Source: Lingula anatina (lineage: Eukaryota; Brachiopoda; Lingulata; Lingulida; Lingulidae). Taken from it: a stretch of 64,000 nt of DNA. Every line of letters starts with the position of its first letter. The first letter of the stretch is position 1. The notes below the pieces were generated by a model that was not told the origin of the DNA, did no database searches, and saw only the letters and a list, made by a program, of their open reading frames with translations. The translations under genes and the position numbers were made by a program. The stretch covers positions 154,651 through 218,650 of the forward strand of contig NW_019773714.1 in the NCBI RefSeq assembly GCF_001039355.2, in the 5' to 3' direction. Below are positions 11,028 to 26,000 of this stretch, one piece after another.

Positions 11028-14000
11028 TCAAACTGCGCTACCGAAATACTGTGGAAAATCTGACCAAATCTGCTGCACTATCAATTTATCCATCTCGCTC
11101 TCTTTTGCCTCCTCTCGGGATACTTTCATGAAGAGACTCTGCAGTTCTGAGCTTCTGTGCATGTGTTCTGAGTAGTCTGAGTTCTTAAAGATCAGGTGGA
11201 TAAGGGAAAGATACTCTGTTCTCATCTGAAGTCAGAAAAAATACTGGTATTATCAAACTATATGCTAAAATCTTCCCATATAACAACAGCAATTGTTGAT
11301 GTAACAATATGGCTTCCCATAATACAACAGCAATTGTTGATGTAACAATGGTCTATATCTTCCCATAATACAACAGCAATTGTTGATGTAACAATATGGC
11401 TTCCCATAATACAACAGCAATTGTTGATGTAACAATGGTCTATATCTTCCCATAATACAACAGCAACTGTTGATGTAACAATGGTTAATGTCTTCCCATA
11501 ATACAACAGTACAGCAATTTTTGATGTAACAATGGTCAGTCTTCCCATAATACAATAGCAATAAGAATGGTTCTCCTTTATGTCCCATGGCCAATGCAGT
11601 GTTTGATGAACATTGATATTTTGCTAAATTTTTCTGTTTGTGGAAAGAGTGGTTAATATTAGCTAAAACTATCAGACAGATAACAAAAAGAATACAAAAA
11701 CTTACTGCATCTCCTGGTGAAAGATCTGTGATCTGCCTAATGACAATATCTATCAGCACCTTGGCATCATTGGTATAGAGGACACCAGCAGTCTCGGGTT
11801 GGGAAAATATGTCCATGAACAGCTTCAGTACGGAGTGAGGGGGCTTGGGATCATGCTCAAACATCCTCACTGGGTCAGCTAAAAACAAATCATAAGAGCA
11901 TATGTTTTAAAATATAAACAGGGTGATTGCTCCCAATCATCCTGTGTTTAAAATATAAACACAGGGTGATTGGGACCGAGATTTAGCAAGCTATTTTCAG
12001 TATATATAAATGAATGAAAATCACTGATAGTAATATGGATTCTATAATGTCACAATTAACCACACACATGTATTTACCAAAATTTGGAACAATCATTTTA
12101 GAATTATATAAAAAAAATATTAATCAACACTTAGGACTCATTTGATATTTTTATCGCCAACTCAATGGCTTCAGTCACACCTTTTCTATTAAAATAAAAC
12201 ATCAAAATCAAATACTGTTCATCAAATTTTACAATCAAAAAAACTTCTGCACATCTGGAAAGCATGTGCTAATAAATATGTTACACCCCATTTCCATAGA
12301 TTTTTAGATCGATCTATTCCTGTGGGGAGTCTCACTAGATTACTGTCAGCTTGGCCGGCTTAAGCGGCTGTCCCGCCTACTAAAAGCTGTAAAGGGGTAA
12401 TGAACTATGGTGTCCGCTCGGCTGACTGCAATTTAGCGTGAACCCCCAGGGAGTTAGGTCGATCTAAAATTTAATCTTTAGATTGATCTAAACCTCTGGA
12501 AAAGCACCCTTAAACTTTACAGAAAAAATCTCTTCAATTTGACCTTCCAAACTCACTGACCCTTTCTCACCTTCTCTGTTAACCAACAATAAGACTTTCT
12601 CTGTAAATGTCTTCGAGGTTCCTCTCTCTGCCAAGACTTGCATGACCAAGTTATCTTTAAACTGCTGGAAGTGCAGGTTGAACGAGAGGATCAAGTTCAC
12701 ATAGGAATCCGAGAGAACCTCCTCAACATCTTCTGCCAGGGGGTTTTCTATACTGCTGAATAGGAAACTAACAAACGTTTTGTTCAAATGTTCTGAAAAG
12801 AGAAAGAGAAGGTATTCAGTAACATCACTGCAGTTAAATGAAAATTCTCATAGAATCAAAGGTTGTATAAAGTGGACAGGGTTAATCAAATCCCCTTTTT
12901 ATATCCTAGGTGCTGTTTAAACATTAAAAAAAGAAAACAAAATTGTCTAATTTTTGTATTATTTTTCAAGAATAACAAACCAATCATAATTTTGAAATAT
13001 GCTCCCTCTATGTATTAGTGACTTCTGCATTGACAATTTCATAAAAATTAAAGTTGATGATCCAGTGCTGGTAAAAGCACAATCACCAAGCACAACCACA
13101 TCACAGCAAATGCATTACTGTGCATCATCATAATAGAATCATTCCATCAAGTGATCACTTACCATATGTATGGAATGGCAAGGGTTCTCCCATTGAAAAT
13201 ATCATTGTCAACACAAGGGATGAGTAACTCAACTTCTGAATATCTGAAATGAAGCAAAACATATTCTACATCATTTACCAACAAGCAAGTCTCTATTACC
13301 AGTATCTAATTTTCACAAAAAATTGTTAAATCATTGGTTTGCAAAGACTTGAGACTTCAGGTTTCCCCAATGTTTTCCCATAATACAACAGCAATTGTTG
13401 ATGAAACAATGTCTTCCCATAATACAACAGCAATTGTTGATGTAACAATTATGTCTTCCCATAATACAATACCAATTGTTGATGTAACAATGTGGCTTCC
13501 CATAATACAACAGCAATTGTTGATGTAACAATGTGGCTTCCCATAATACAACAGCAATTGTTGATGTAACAATATGGCATCCCATAATACAATACCAATT
13601 GTTGATGTAACAATATCTTCCCATAATACAACAGCAATTGTTGATGTAACAATGTCTTCCCATAATACAACAGCAATTGTTGATGTAACAATATCTTCCC
13701 ATTATGCAACAGCAATTGTTGATGTAACAATGGTCAAAGTCTTCCCATAATAAATCTTGACATAACAATGCTCAGTATATCCCATAATACAAAAACAATT
13801 GATGTAACAATGACTTTCAATAATGCAACAATAATGTTGTTACAACCTTCATTGTATTTCCAGCAACAGTTGGTAACTGCAGCCAATATTTGCACATAAT
13901 GTTACAGCCAGGAAATACCAATGGGACACAAAAAAAAAAAAAAAAACATATATATATATATGTTTTAATATGAAAACACAGTGATCACAACTATATTTAC

Positions 14001-17000
14001 CTGTGTCTGTCTGCATGTCCCTGGCAAGTTCTATTGGTAATATAGTAGTCAACAGCATAGAGATGATTTTAGCATCCAGACCACATAAAGCACCAAATAC
14101 TTGTAGTAACTGCAAACGTATGGACTTCCTGGTTTCCTAATAATAATTATGAAAATAAATACAATTTTTTTTGCAAAAAGTCTTGTAATTAATATTTTTC
14201 AATTTTCTTTATCAAAATTAAAATAGGACAATGGCCTATACTCCATCATAATTCCCCTGCTGATTAGTTGGACCGATAAATTTTATTACTGTCCAAAGCA
14301 GGCTACAGTTTATTTAAAAATTATTCCCAAGTCTCTAGTTTTTACACCATAGCCCATGCAATCTCTCTTTATTGTTAAAAAAAAGCAATAAATTGTAGTT
14401 GGGGTTTATATACATGCATACTTGACAAGTGGTGTGATTCTTCTATAGTTATATCTTTTTTTTTTGTTAACAAACCAATCTTTGTCCCTAACCAACCTAT
14501 TTTATATGAGTTGGTGCCATTGTGTGATTTACCCGACTGTTGGAAAATATTACACGTGATTTGTACTGGGTATTATATTGCATTTATTGACTGGAATTAC
14601 AGCCATTACTCTCACACCCAGACTATAACTGTACAATAACACGGACAGATCCCAATATCAGATTGACACATCTACAGTACACTACCTTTATCCAGTAATT
14701 CAAAACCTATTAGTGAAGATGCGTATCCATTTTGAAATACTTATATCTATTGTCATGTGTTCAAAGGGTCAAAAGTCACGTAATGAAAAATTAATGTGCA
14801 CTGTCTGCCAATTGTGCACACCTGTTTCTTCTAATAGGTATTTTAGTGCAAGTCCTATTTGTTCACCCGTTTCCTTTCTTCCATAAGTTATTTCAATAAG
14901 ATATTTCAAATTTCAATATAAATATGAAGTAAATGTAATACCCAGATCAGCATATTTACTACCTTTTTACCAATTCACAAACATAAGGATTATGGCATTT
15001 TCTTTTGTAAATTAATGTTTATTTTGCTAAATTCATGGTATCATTCAACTTGTTATTGCTTGTTTTAAAACAGAACTTTAACACTTAATTACTGATCTAC
15101 CTGCAAAACTTTCATTCAAGTACATACCATTTGATAGTAAACCACTAGGGTGTCCACGGCTTCATATTTTTCCATTGAGACAATTTGCCGGCAGATGTCT
15201 GGATTAGCACCATTCTGTAATGAAACAAGGCCACAAAGCTGTCAAATGGACAGACATAAATGATTTAGCAATGTTCTAAATTGAAAAAAGTCAAAGTACA
15301 CATGCAATTTTTTCTTCAAGAATAATTTTAATTGTAAAGACTACATGGAAATAAAATTAAAGAGAGATAACTAGTTTGAAGTCAAAAGTTCTCAGGGTGG
15401 TAAAAAAACAGGACTTAAATTTTTTAATCGTGAAAACTTTTTATAAATGGTCAAGAACTTCAGAGCCAATTTTAAAAAAGGATTCTAAAATTCTTTGAAG
15501 CCTAGAAGGGATGGAAAGGGGCATCCTAAGAACTAATATGTACATCCTGGCATTACTTACAAGTATTGATAACAGCTCCTCTAAGTATTCCAGTATGACT
15601 GATTCATCTTCATAGAGGGACCAGCCTCGCTGCTGAGAGTCGTCTTTGCAAGCAGAGATCTCAGAAAATATCACTTGAAGTCTTACTGCATCTTGACTGC
15701 CTTCCAGGCTGTGAGACTCTCTCTGAAAAAATAATATCTGATAGATTTAAAGAATATGGGGGAGAACACAATAGCATATAGTCATACCAAACATTTTTGA
15801 AGTCGACTTCTGCAATCTGTAATATGAAAATATTTTTTCATAGAAGATATAGGTACAAATAAATTTTAAAAAAATGTCATACTTGCATTTCGCTGAACAA
15901 TAATGAAAACAAATCACTTATTGGACATAAGTCAATGCCATCCCCACCTGTGTGTGCAGCAGATTCTTTAAAACCTCCTCCATTGCCATGGCAACCCCAG
16001 GGATTTTGTCTTTTAAGGTGCTGACAACAGTTCCCACGGCAACCCTTGAAAGTTCATAACTCAACTTGGTGTTCCTCCGCACCAGTTCAATGAGGTCCTC
16101 CCCCAAGGATTCGGGTATATCAATACCAGGTCCTATGCTTTTTCGTCTCATAACAGGTACGCCATCTGAGGGACTAGTGTTTTCAGACTTGGACCCCTCT
16201 TCTGTGATGGGGGTATTGTCTTTTGGCACTGGCGATACAGTTGTATTAGTCACTTTTGAATGAGAGGATGCTGTGTCTACAGTTTTCTTTGGCACTGTGG
16301 ATACTGTTGTGTCAGTCTCTTTAGACTGAGAGGCTGCTGCATTTACAGAGACTGTGCTACTGTGATCTTTTCCATGTTTTACAGCAGCGATAGAGTGCTC
16401 TGGAACTTCATCTGCCCTTGGAAGAGGAGGTGGAGGTCCCCGTTTGGGGGAGGGTTTTTTGCCACCTAAAAGAAATGTTGTTTTTCATTAATCTGATCAA
16501 TATTCTGTGGGGTATTAAACCTTATAAATTTTTAAATCAAAATATAAACTTAAGAAATTACTAAATGTAGTTTTAATACACATTGTATGTGTCATTAATA
16601 ATTGTTTAAATGGAGCTTTGTATTATGATAGAAAAATGGCCAATATTCAAAAATAAATAATTACCAGGTACATGCATACATATACAAGCATACATACAAA
16701 TGCAGACACTTATGCACAAACCTATTTACAGTGATAAACATGTAATATTGCAGTGAAGATTATTACTGTTATAGTACATATTAAATAAAATGAAGGACAT
16801 GAAATACGAGTATAAATGATTTTGAAGTTAGGAATGAAATGGAATGGAGTCGATATTTTTGGTACTGGGGACAATTTTATCATTATCCAAGTCAGAGCAT
16901 CACATATTAACACGTAAAATTAACAAAAGCTGTAATCAAGAAAACATCCTTTGACTTTTAGGTTGATATTCATGCAGGTGTAGCACATTATTAATGTTAT

Positions 17001-20000
17001 AAATGTTGAAGTTCAGATAGAAATGAAATTCATCACGGATGTAAAGGAATCTTTACTCTTTTATTTCTTTACAAAATTGAATGTATCACAAATTTTTAGA
17101 AAACATCTTTACTGAAATATGAGATATGTTAAATAAGAAATTTAATTACATGTCTCAATAAGGATTAAGTCTAGGTTTTCAAGTTTTTTTTTACAAATAC
17201 AATGTATTAGCTTTCTTTTGATCTGTGATGGAAAAAAACATCAATGGCACTGCCTCAGTGAATTTTCTAGTGCCTCGGTGAATTTTCTTTTAGCTTTTCA
17301 CCACTGCAATTGAAAAGCAGACCCATCTGTCCTCTAAACTAGTTTCCGTCTCTTGAAGACTGATACTTATTGCATATTTTTTCGTGTTGCACAACCTTCT
17401 CCGCAGGGGTATCCATTTCCTCTTTCTATAACAATGACTGTAATTGCAGTTTGTCGAGACTAAATATCCTTAGCTTCCAAAGGCTCAGAAAACTTTTTAA
17501 AAAAGCCCAGGTTGTTGCTATGATAATTATCTCAGTGAATTAATTACTCATGAAATAAATGGTTAAAAATTTATCTAAGAATTTTTACATTTTATTGCAC
17601 CTAATTAAATGATATCAACACTGTTTCAATGTAGGCAGCACTTGGCTAGAGGAGGTTTACATGACTGTATAATGTTTAATTCAATAACTGACCTTTCACA
17701 TTTATCATGTAATTAGGGTGTCTTTATATGAACATCATGATCATTACTACAGTCTGTTGTTGCATAATAATTTTGCAGTTTTTATAGCCTCTTGTAAAAT
17801 TGTTTGCATCCATTTCGACTGTCATTGATTTTTCAAAATGCTTGAACACAAATTTTGTGTTATACAGACTCAACAGCAGAATAAAAAAAAGGGCAAATTT
17901 ATAAATGTGTTGCATTATTTCATCATAATAGAAAGCTTCTTCATCATAACAGAAACCTCTTCTGTGATTTTTTTAAAACTTTAATATAGCTTAATATCCT
18001 TTCACAAAGTTTTTCTTTGAACTTTAAAACAGGCTGCTTCTGAGTACAGAAAATGTGCAAAACTGTCTTTTTTGTTGTTTGTTTGTTTTTGAATTCCATT
18101 TTTGTACTTGTTTCAGAAACACTTTAGCTTTGCATTTCTGTACATGAAAAACATGGCAAGAAATGCAGAAGGCAGTTATCAATAATGAACAAAAATCCAG
18201 TATTCTGAGGTTATTTCATAAAGGGTGTAAAATTATTCATAAAATTGGGGAAAAATGTTAAAATGCTAACAAAACAGCCTTCTTTCTTCAAACCCTTTGG
18301 TAATTTAAATATAATATGACATTCAATTAAAAAATTACAAAAAAGTTACAAAACATTCATACACATACACAAAAAAATCAGGGTAAAACTTGAAGATGAT
18401 ATCAGAAAAAAAATCGCACTCAAGTCATTCAGTTCAGGGCATCGTGGCAATGTGCTAATATGACAAGGTTCACCAGTGTCACTAACAGTGTCAGTGTCAG
18501 CACTGCTTATCCTGCCAAGTCCAATCCACAAGTACAATGAACACATACAGTATGGACAATACCCTCATACTAATTTGGATAATCAGAATGAGCGGCATGA
18601 AAAGACATAAACATCAAAAGAATTCCTCCAAACACAGAGTGAACATTTCATCAGTGTGAATACATGCCCCTTAAGCTCATTAATTAACACACATAATAAT
18701 AAAATAGATTTAATTATGCACGTGTTCTGGAAAGCAATTAAACAGCCCTGAGAATCCACACACACACACACACACACACACACTAACATTCTAAAACACA
18801 CAAAAACAAACACCATGTCACTCTTCAGACGTTTCCCTTTATCTTTCATCTTTCAATTAAATTAAAATCATCATTGCTAAGTCATGATCAAAGATGCCTC
18901 AAAGATATGAAATTATCTTTATGTAAGTTGATAATTATATAACTAATGTGTTGGTTACCCTCCATCATACCCATGAACCCATAAAGTCATGATCACACCA
19001 TGTAGTCACTCTGTATTAGATTTTTTTTCCTTTCTTGCCCTTAGAACAAAGGCACTAAACAAACAAACAAAAAAAAAAAAAAAAAAAAACATTTCAGATA
19101 ATTTAGAAAAGGTGTGGAAAAGTGTCCGTTTATGGTACCTTGGACAGTTATATTATTACATGGGCAACTTTTCATCTAAGATGTGCCACAGTGATTAAGT
19201 TATGAATCCAATTATACCATTGCATGAGCCAGGTATTTGGAAACAGGCCTGACAGCTACACTTAATTCTAATGGAGGGGAAGCACACGCCATATATCCAA
19301 CACAAGAAAGAGATTTCCACATGCTCTCCAGCATGCAATATTGGTGATTTACATAACAATGTTGTATGACGATTACTCATTGAGTCGGTAAATAACCATC
19401 AGGGGTTTCTTTGATATTTTTTTCTAAATTAAAGTCAGAAGGTTGACTAGGCCACGTGGCTTTAATTGTGACACTGAAATGTGACGGTCCCGGTGGTAAA
19501 GACAGTCCCCCAGTCTTCTGTGAGGAGATTCTATTCTGGATACCACGGCGCAGAACATATGGTACCAAAAGGACACCAAATCAATTCATCGATTTAATGA
19601 AACATTCAGTGTGATATAAACGCGAGCAGGACTTCCATTATAAATGCAGGCATACAACTTAAAGGCAACAGCAGTTCAAACAAGACAAGAACAGTGCAGT
19701 GTTTTAACGACTTTTAAGAAAGAGGTCATCCCTCTGGAGCAAAGGGTAGGAATCTAACACCACCTCCTGCTTGCCTAATGAAGTAAGGACACATAGCAAC
19801 ATGTTGCTGTAATCGCATTGCAATGTTCATCATTTGACTTTATTACATTATAATTTTGCAGGCATGAGAGAGTGTATATGTATAGTTACATGTCTCACTT
19901 GATTAACAGTAAGCAGTAATGTCACTCTGCTTCCACTGCCAAGATGCTGCTCACTGTACTATGTGTAATAATTGTGACCATGAGCTTTTGTGACTTTGAC

Positions 20001-23000
20001 CACTGTTCATGAATTACTGTCACTACTGGGGCACATACCTCCTTAACAATATAACATATGGCATGCAATGACATCCTGTAGTATTTAACGTGACCAAGCA
20101 ATTCTATAGTGACACACTGCAACAAACTTTTCTGCAAGAACAATAACAATTAGTTTCTCTTAGTAAAACTAGGGGCAATTAAGCTGGCAACTGTGACAGC
20201 GGTAAGTCAGTATAGTGCCAAATAATACATATCCGGTCACTGACATTATACACTGCCTTAGTTTCCCAGAGGTTCTAACAACTGGACTGTGTAATCATCT
20301 CAGATACAGACATCAAAAACTATGGCAAGTGAAAGCACTGCTGAACTGCTTTATTCCGGAGTCTCAGCAGAGACGTTTCCTCAACGCCAGCAGAACACCA
20401 TTGTTACCCAGGAGGAATTCAATCAGGAAAACCCTCCCCATTACCCAGCCATGATGTCTATGAAGAAACAACTCCAACAGAAGAAATGCAAGGAGGACTG
20501 TTGGATGAACACTCTGTTTATGCTGTTTCCTTTCCTACGAGTTTTATACACCTACAAGATAAAGGAATACCTTGTTGGTGATATTATTTCTGGTTTGTCT
20601 GTTGGAGTGCTTCACATTGCTCAAGGAATGGGGTTTGGACTATTGGCTTCCTTGCAACCCATCCATGGACTGTATTCTTCATTTTTTCCACTACTGTTGT
20701 ATTCCTTCTTTGGGACATCGCGCCATATTTCCTTTGGAACCATGGCCTTGACAGCAATACTGGTGGCAGAGGTTGTGAACAGAGAGTACCCAAAGTACGC
20801 AGGCGACACCAATGCTGGTAGTAACTCCTCCTCAAATGCAAGTTTGGACCAAACCACAGACATAACAGGGGATGAAGTCATGAGTGTGAAACTTGGAATT
20901 GCCATGTCTCTCAGCCTTGTCACTGGGATAATACAAGTCGGCATGGGGATATTTCGCCTGGGTTTTGTCACCACTTATCTATCAGACGCATTTGTTGGAG
21001 GGTTCACCACTGGGGCTGCTTTCCACATTACAACCAGTCAGGTTAAAACCATGCTCGGATTGAAGATCAAGGGATTCTCTGGCCCATTCAACCTTATTTT
21101 CACCTATATGGAAATCTTCAAGAAAATAACTGACACTAACATTGCTTCTCTTTGTATATCTGCTATGTGCCTAGTTGTTATCCTGTTAGTGAAAGTCTGT
21201 ATCAACCAGAGGTTCTCAAAAAAGTTAAAAGTGCCCATTCCCATTGATCTGATAGTGCTTATAATTGGAACTGTTGCTAGTCACTTCATGAATTTGAAGG
21301 ACACTTATGGCGTGGCTGTCATAGGAACCGTTGCTCAAGGCATCCCACCCCCAAGTGTTCCACCACTGAATATAGCTAGTAATTTTATCATTGATGCAGT
21401 TATTCTTGCAATTGTAAGTTTTGCCATATCAATTTCCATGGCCAAAATCTTTACAACAAAGTACCACTATGACGTTGACAACAACCAAGAACTTTTGGCA
21501 TATGGCTTGTCCAATGGAATTGGCTCTTTCTTTGGCTGCTTCGTTGGAGCTGTTGCCCCTCCACGCACCATGCTTCACGATTCAGCTGGTGGCAAAACAC
21601 AGGTCCATAGCGTAGTGTCAGCCATATTGGTTTTGATTGTCATTTTGGCCCTCAGCCCCCTTTTCGCCTCTCTGCCCAACTGCATCTTAGCAGCAGTAAT
21701 TGTAGCAGCCTTGCAAAAGCTTTTCATGCAGTTTGAAAACTTGCCCAGGCTGTGGAGGGTCAGCATGTGTGATTTTTTCATCTGGTTTATGACCTGGATG
21801 GCAGTGGTGATTTTGGACATAGGTACAGGTCTGGGAGTGGGTCTTGCCTTTTCATTCATAACAGTAGTGATGCGAACCCAATTTGCCAGGGGGTACACCT
21901 TGGTCAAAACAGACGACATGGACAAATTTGTCAGCACCCAACATTACCCTAACATACCAAAACCACCTTCTTCCTCCAACATCAACATTTTCCAATTTCA
22001 GTCAGCTCTATATTTTGCTAATGCCGAACTTTTTAAAGAGAAATTGTTCAAGATGGTAGGTAAACCTTATGAAGTAAAAACACATAAGAGTGGAAATGAA
22101 GATATAGAGAGGGCAGAGAATAGCAATGAATCTGCAGACAGTAGGGGAGGAATGGGAAAAAACGCAGAAAATAACAGTNGCAACTGTGACAGCGGTAAGT
22201 CAGTATAGTGCCAAATAATACATATCCGGTCACTGACATTATACACTGCCTTAGTTTCCCAGAGGTTCTAACAACTGGACTGTGTAATCATCTCAGATAC
22301 AGACATCAAAAACTATGGCAAGTGAAAGCACTGCTGAACTGCTTTATTCCGGAGTCTCAGCAGAGACGTTTCCTCAACGCCAGCAGAACACCATTGTTAC
22401 CCAGGAGGAATTCAATCAGGAAAACCCTCCCCATTACCCAGCCATGATGTCTATGAAGAAACAACTCCAACAGAAGAAATGCAAGGAGGACTGTTGGATG
22501 AACACTCTGTTTATGCTGTTTCCTTTCCTACGAGTTTTATACACCTACAAGATAAAGGAATACCTTGTTGGTGATATTATTTCTGGTTTGTCTGTTGGAG
22601 TGCTTCACATTGCTCAAGGAATGGGGTTTGGACTATTGGCTTCCTTGCAACCCATCCATGGACTGTATTCTTCATTTTTTCCACTACTGTTGTATTCCTT
22701 CTTTGGGACATCGCGCCATATTTCCTTTGGAACCATGGCCTTGACAGCAATACTGGTGGCAGAGGTTGTGAACAGAGAGTACCCAAAGTACGCAGGCGAC
22801 ACCAATGCTGGTAGTAACTCCTCCTCAAATGCAAGTTTGGACCAAACCACAGACATAACAGGGGATGAAGTCATGAGTGTGAAACTTGGAATTGCCATGT
22901 CTCTCAGCCTTGTCACTGGGATAATACAAGTCGGCATGGGGATATTTCGCCTGGGTTTTGTCACCACTTATCTATCAGACGCATTTGTTGGAGGGTTCAC

Positions 23001-26000
23001 CACTGGGGCTGCTTTCCACATTACAACCAGTCAGGTTAAAACCATGCTCGGATTGAAGATCAAGGGATTCTCTGGCCCATTCAACCTTATTTTCACCTAT
23101 ATGGAAATCTTCAAGAAAATAACTGACACTAACATTGCTTCTCTTTGTATATCTGCTATGTGCCTAGTTGTTATCCTGTTAGTGAAAGTCTGTATCAACC
23201 AGAGGTTCTCAAAAAAGTTAAAAGTGCCCATTCCCATTGATCTGATAGTGCTTATAATTGGAACTGTTGCTAGTCACTTCATGAATTTGAAGGACACTTA
23301 TGGCGTGGCTGTCATAGGAACCGTTGCTCAAGGCATCCCACCTCCAAGTGTTCCACCACTGAATATAGCTAGTAATTTTATCATTGATGCAGTTATTCTT
23401 GCAATTGTAAGTTTTGCCATATCAATTTCCATGGCCAAAATCTTTACAACAAAGTACCACTATGACGTTGACAACAACCAAGAACTTTTGGCATATGGCT
23501 TGTCCAATGGAATTGGCTCTTTCTTTGGCTGCTTCGTTGGAGCTGTTGCCCCTCCACGCACCATGCTTCACGATTCAGCAGGTGGTAAAACACAGGTCCA
23601 TAGCGTAGTGTCAGCCATATTGGTTTTGATTGTCATTTTGGCCCTCAGCCCCCTTTTCGCCTCTCTGCCCAACTGCATCTTAGCAGCAGTAATTGTAGCA
23701 GCCTTGCAAAAGCTTTTCATGCAGTTTGAAAACTTGCCCAGGCTGTGGAGGGTCAGCATGTGTGATTTTTTCATCTGGTTTATGACCTGGATGGCAGTGG
23801 TGATTTTGGACATAGGTACAGGTCTGGGAGTGGGTCTTGCCTTTTCATTCATAACAGTAGTGATGCGAACCCAATTTGCCAGAGGGTACACCTTGGTCAA
23901 AACAGACGACATGGACAAATTTGTCAGCACCCAACATTACCCTAACATACCAAAACCACCTTCTTCCTCCAACATCAACATTTTCCAATTTCAGTCAGCT
24001 CTATATTTTGCTAATGCCGAACTTTTTAAAGAGAAATTGTTCAAGATGGTAGGTAAACCTTATGAAGTAAAAACACATAAGAGTGGAAATGAAGATATAG
24101 AGAGGGCAGAGAATAGCAATGAATCTGCAGACAGTAGGGGAGGAATGGGAAAAAACGCAGAAAATAACAGTGTCTCAAAAGAAACTGAAACTAGACCGTC
24201 TGACTCCAGTAGTAATTCCGCCCAATCAATTTTGATTCTAGACTGTACAAGAATAGTATTCATTGACTCGTCAGGTATCAAGGCTCTGAGCCAGGTCTAT
24301 AGTGAGTACAAGCATTTAGGGGTCACAGTTTTTATGGCAGGGTGCACAGAGGGCGTTTACCAGGCTCTGCAAAATGGAAACTATTTTGACCTTTTTCCCT
24401 CTGGTTATGTTTTTATGACTTTAATAGATGCTTATCACATGGCTGTAATGTGCCTGGGTTCTGATTCAAAAACAGTCCTTTGAAAATTATACTGATATTC
24501 ATTTTGACTAAACTCGTAATTTAAGTATTCAAAGGTCATTTTTTGTCATTGTATCTTAACATAGTAATGTCTCCTAAATGATTTAACTATCAATCTGTTA
24601 AGAGGGAATGACATTTTTATTCAATGACTACTGTGACCATTGGAATCTATTGAGTGGAAATGATGTACACTTCATTTTATTGGCCTAAATGAAGTAGCTC
24701 AGCAAAAAATTTCATTTTTAAACAATTCATTGTGCTTATAATATATTCCAAGAGCTTCATATATTATGCTAACTTCTTATCATAACATATTAATCAATTT
24801 TTGTGTTAAGAATCAATAGTTGGGAAAATGACTGATAAAGTGAATTTTACTTACATGTGTTCTAAATTTTATTTACACAAATGAAATTTACTCTTAAAAA
24901 ACTACAGTAATCTACCAATCTATTTTATTACATGCTGTATAAAACTTCAACTTGTTGATACAAATTACATTTTGTACAATTTGATACAAATTAATTTTAA
25001 TAATATTTTTAATGTTCAACTATTTTTCATTTCATTATTACCTGTGTCGCAGTCGAGAAGTTCTTTCTTCTTAATCTTAACATATTGCAAAATAAGGCCA
25101 TTTTTTTTTTGTTTTTTGTTGTTTTTTTTTTCAAATAGTGGATGGTTTATTATATTCAGTGCTATATTTTATAGGGTATAGTAACTTCCAATTTGCATTT
25201 CAAGTTTGTCAACCAAAAAAGTAAAAAATATACACTAGAAGTATCCTGTCATAAAGATAGACACTATCAGTGGTACAGTGTTCTGTAACTTATAAGGATT
25301 GAAAAAAAATTAACAGAACAAGTGTTGTATATGTTATCTTGATAAATAGAATAAATGGAAGGATAATTGAATATAAATGTCAGTGGTTGTTGTTTTGATG
25401 CAAATGGCACACAGACAATCATTCAGAGACAAACATGGAAGTGCATGCACGTACCAACATACACTCACTTGCATGCACAATTGCATGCCCATGCACTCAC
25501 TGCCAATCTGGACACAACATAACACACAATTAATAGATCACATTTCATTTAGTGATTACTTAAAATTTCTTTATGAACTATCCTTCAGCTGCATAATGAT
25601 ACATAAATTATTGCTTTACTCTACTTTCACATCATGGATGTTTTCCTTCCCCTACCCAACATTTTTCAGATGCGGCAATTTAAGTATCAAGGTGTTCTAT
25701 AAAGACCATTTACATAATGAAAGCTACTGATCTGTAAGTGCTTCCACACGGAAACTGATGCCTGGCTAAATGAGCTTTCACATGTATCAAGGAACCTCAG
25801 TTATCCAATGAGTATCAATGGACCCCTCTACCTCATGGACTAAGTATAATTGCTAAAATTAATTGTCCATGTGCCATTTAAAACTTATTAACATCTGCCA
25901 GAGAAGTCTTGTGTCTCCCAAGGGTGCCAAATGACACCTCATTTTCAGTGGGTGTCTCCTCTTCAAACTCACATTTCCAATTAATAAATGCCATGATACA

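Noticed and set aside
11258-11888. Long minus-strand open frames with repeated [11 protein letters not shown]-like peptide
   Set aside because: They arise from the minisatellite, whose period keeps several frames open. Only the part 11706-11878 is a true NCKIPSD exon.
13331-13768. 145-codon Cys-rich repeat protein on minus
   Set aside because: Same minisatellite (array B), open in more than one frame and inside an intron; no start, domain or splice support.
19377-19568. Possible missing NCKIPSD exon (SLPPGPSHF-containing frame)
   Set aside because: Composition looks exon-like and the NCKIPSD phase allows one extra exon, but no good donor was found and there is no resemblance to the family linker. 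Left unannotated.
20187-24171. Recent tandem duplication of SLC26 under selection
   Set aside because: The N exactly between copies and the cut in mid-gene favour an assembly overlap.
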